A program made the translations under genes and the position numbers. Below are positions 63,921 to 64,000 of a stretch of 64,000 bases of DNA, one piece after another. The notes under the pieces are model-generated. The model was not told the DNA's origin, did not search any database, and worked only from the letters and a program-made list of their open reading frames with translations. Source of the DNA: CALDTK01 sp965215215 (GTDB lineage: Bacteria; Bacteroidota; Bacteroidia; Chitinophagales; Saprospiraceae); the NCBI GenBank assembly GCA_965215215.1, contig OZ244043.1:3348001-3412000 (forward strand), written 5' to 3'. Each line of letters begins with the position of its first letter. Within the stretch, counting starts at the first letter, position 1.

Positions 63921-64000
63921 CTAGCAAGCGACCAACGCCACCACGACCACGAAGACGACGAACAGAACGACGCCCACGATCCCGCTACCCTCCCCCTCGT
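63921..64000 (-). CDS. Possible C-terminal end of a small membrane protein (cut by window edge)
   Basis: Reading leftward from the window edge to TAG at 63921, the frame gives a Gly/Glu start (EGEGSG), then a run of about 20 Val, Leu, Ile, Phe and Ala residues ending in Cys and the stop. This looks like a C-terminal membrane helix. Only 26 codons are visible, so it may be chance; the gene, if real, starts beyond the window. Confidence 0.35.
   Translation of the reverse strand, partial: EGEGSGIVGVVLFVVFVVVVALVAC

Overview
The window is a GC-rich, gene-dense chromosomal segment of a member of the Bacteroidota, most likely the Saprospiria (Lewinella-like). The evidence is two secreted proteins ending in type IX secretion sorting domains with YPNP-type motifs, a lamin-tail-domain surface protein of the Lewinella type, a short Bacteroidota-style second DnaE polymerase, a methylmalonyl-CoA mutase small-subunit homologue, weak Shine-Dalgarno sites, and two tRNAs set in AT-richer gaps. 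Species assignment is inference. I see no prophage, insertion sequence, CRISPR array or rRNA operon. The annotation holds about 64 protein genes and 2 tRNAs.

Layout. 1-8.3 kb: secreted M36 metalloprotease (cut by the window edge), a coiled-coil protein, asd, and a lamin-tail surface protein. 8.3-13.4 kb: unknown protein, msrB-msrA, plsC-meaB, and the phenylacetate genes paaG and paaD. 13.6-15.4 kb: tRNA-Leu and mlaE-mlaF lipid-transport genes. 15.4-22.3 kb: an AT-rich island with a tandem repeat and a strong leader hairpin, a response regulator, tdk, LysE exporter, thioredoxin, aroA-nadA and a rhomboid protease. 22.3-28.1 kb: TPR histidine kinase, AI-2E and YihY membrane proteins, a 51-residue membrane protein and small conserved proteins. 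28.1-33.2 kb: cysteine desulfurase plus an A-type Fe-S carrier, an orphan MutA-like protein, ruvX, def, RNase H and a LuxR-type regulator. 33.3-39.1 kb: murQ/anmK (muropeptide recycling), an SDR, a YHS lipoprotein, a cNMP-binding thioredoxin-reductase-like protein and a phosphoesterase.

39.2-55.4 kb is the most interesting part. GlgE-pathway genes (glgE, maltokinase, a lone CBM48-type protein, glgB) are interrupted by two inserted units: an Nramp-like transporter coupled to pxpABC (5-oxoprolinase), and a divergently read TetR regulator facing an ABC protein, an HlyD-type adaptor and a TolC-type outer-membrane protein. The ABC protein keeps the overall cassette fold by sequence, but each catalytic motif is replaced (Walker A Lys to Arg, Q-loop, LSGGQ, Walker B Asp and Glu, switch His). 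This makes it a candidate pseudo-ATPase export system, and it is my top finding.

55.4-64 kb: tRNA-Phe with two helix mismatches, an MtfA-like protein lacking the zinc-binding histidines, a response regulator, an SDR, a DUF983 protein, a secreted glycosidase-like protein of unclear family, a DnaE-like polymerase and the possible tail of a further small membrane protein. Convergent and tandem genes often overlap by tens of bases, so the segment is unusually compact.
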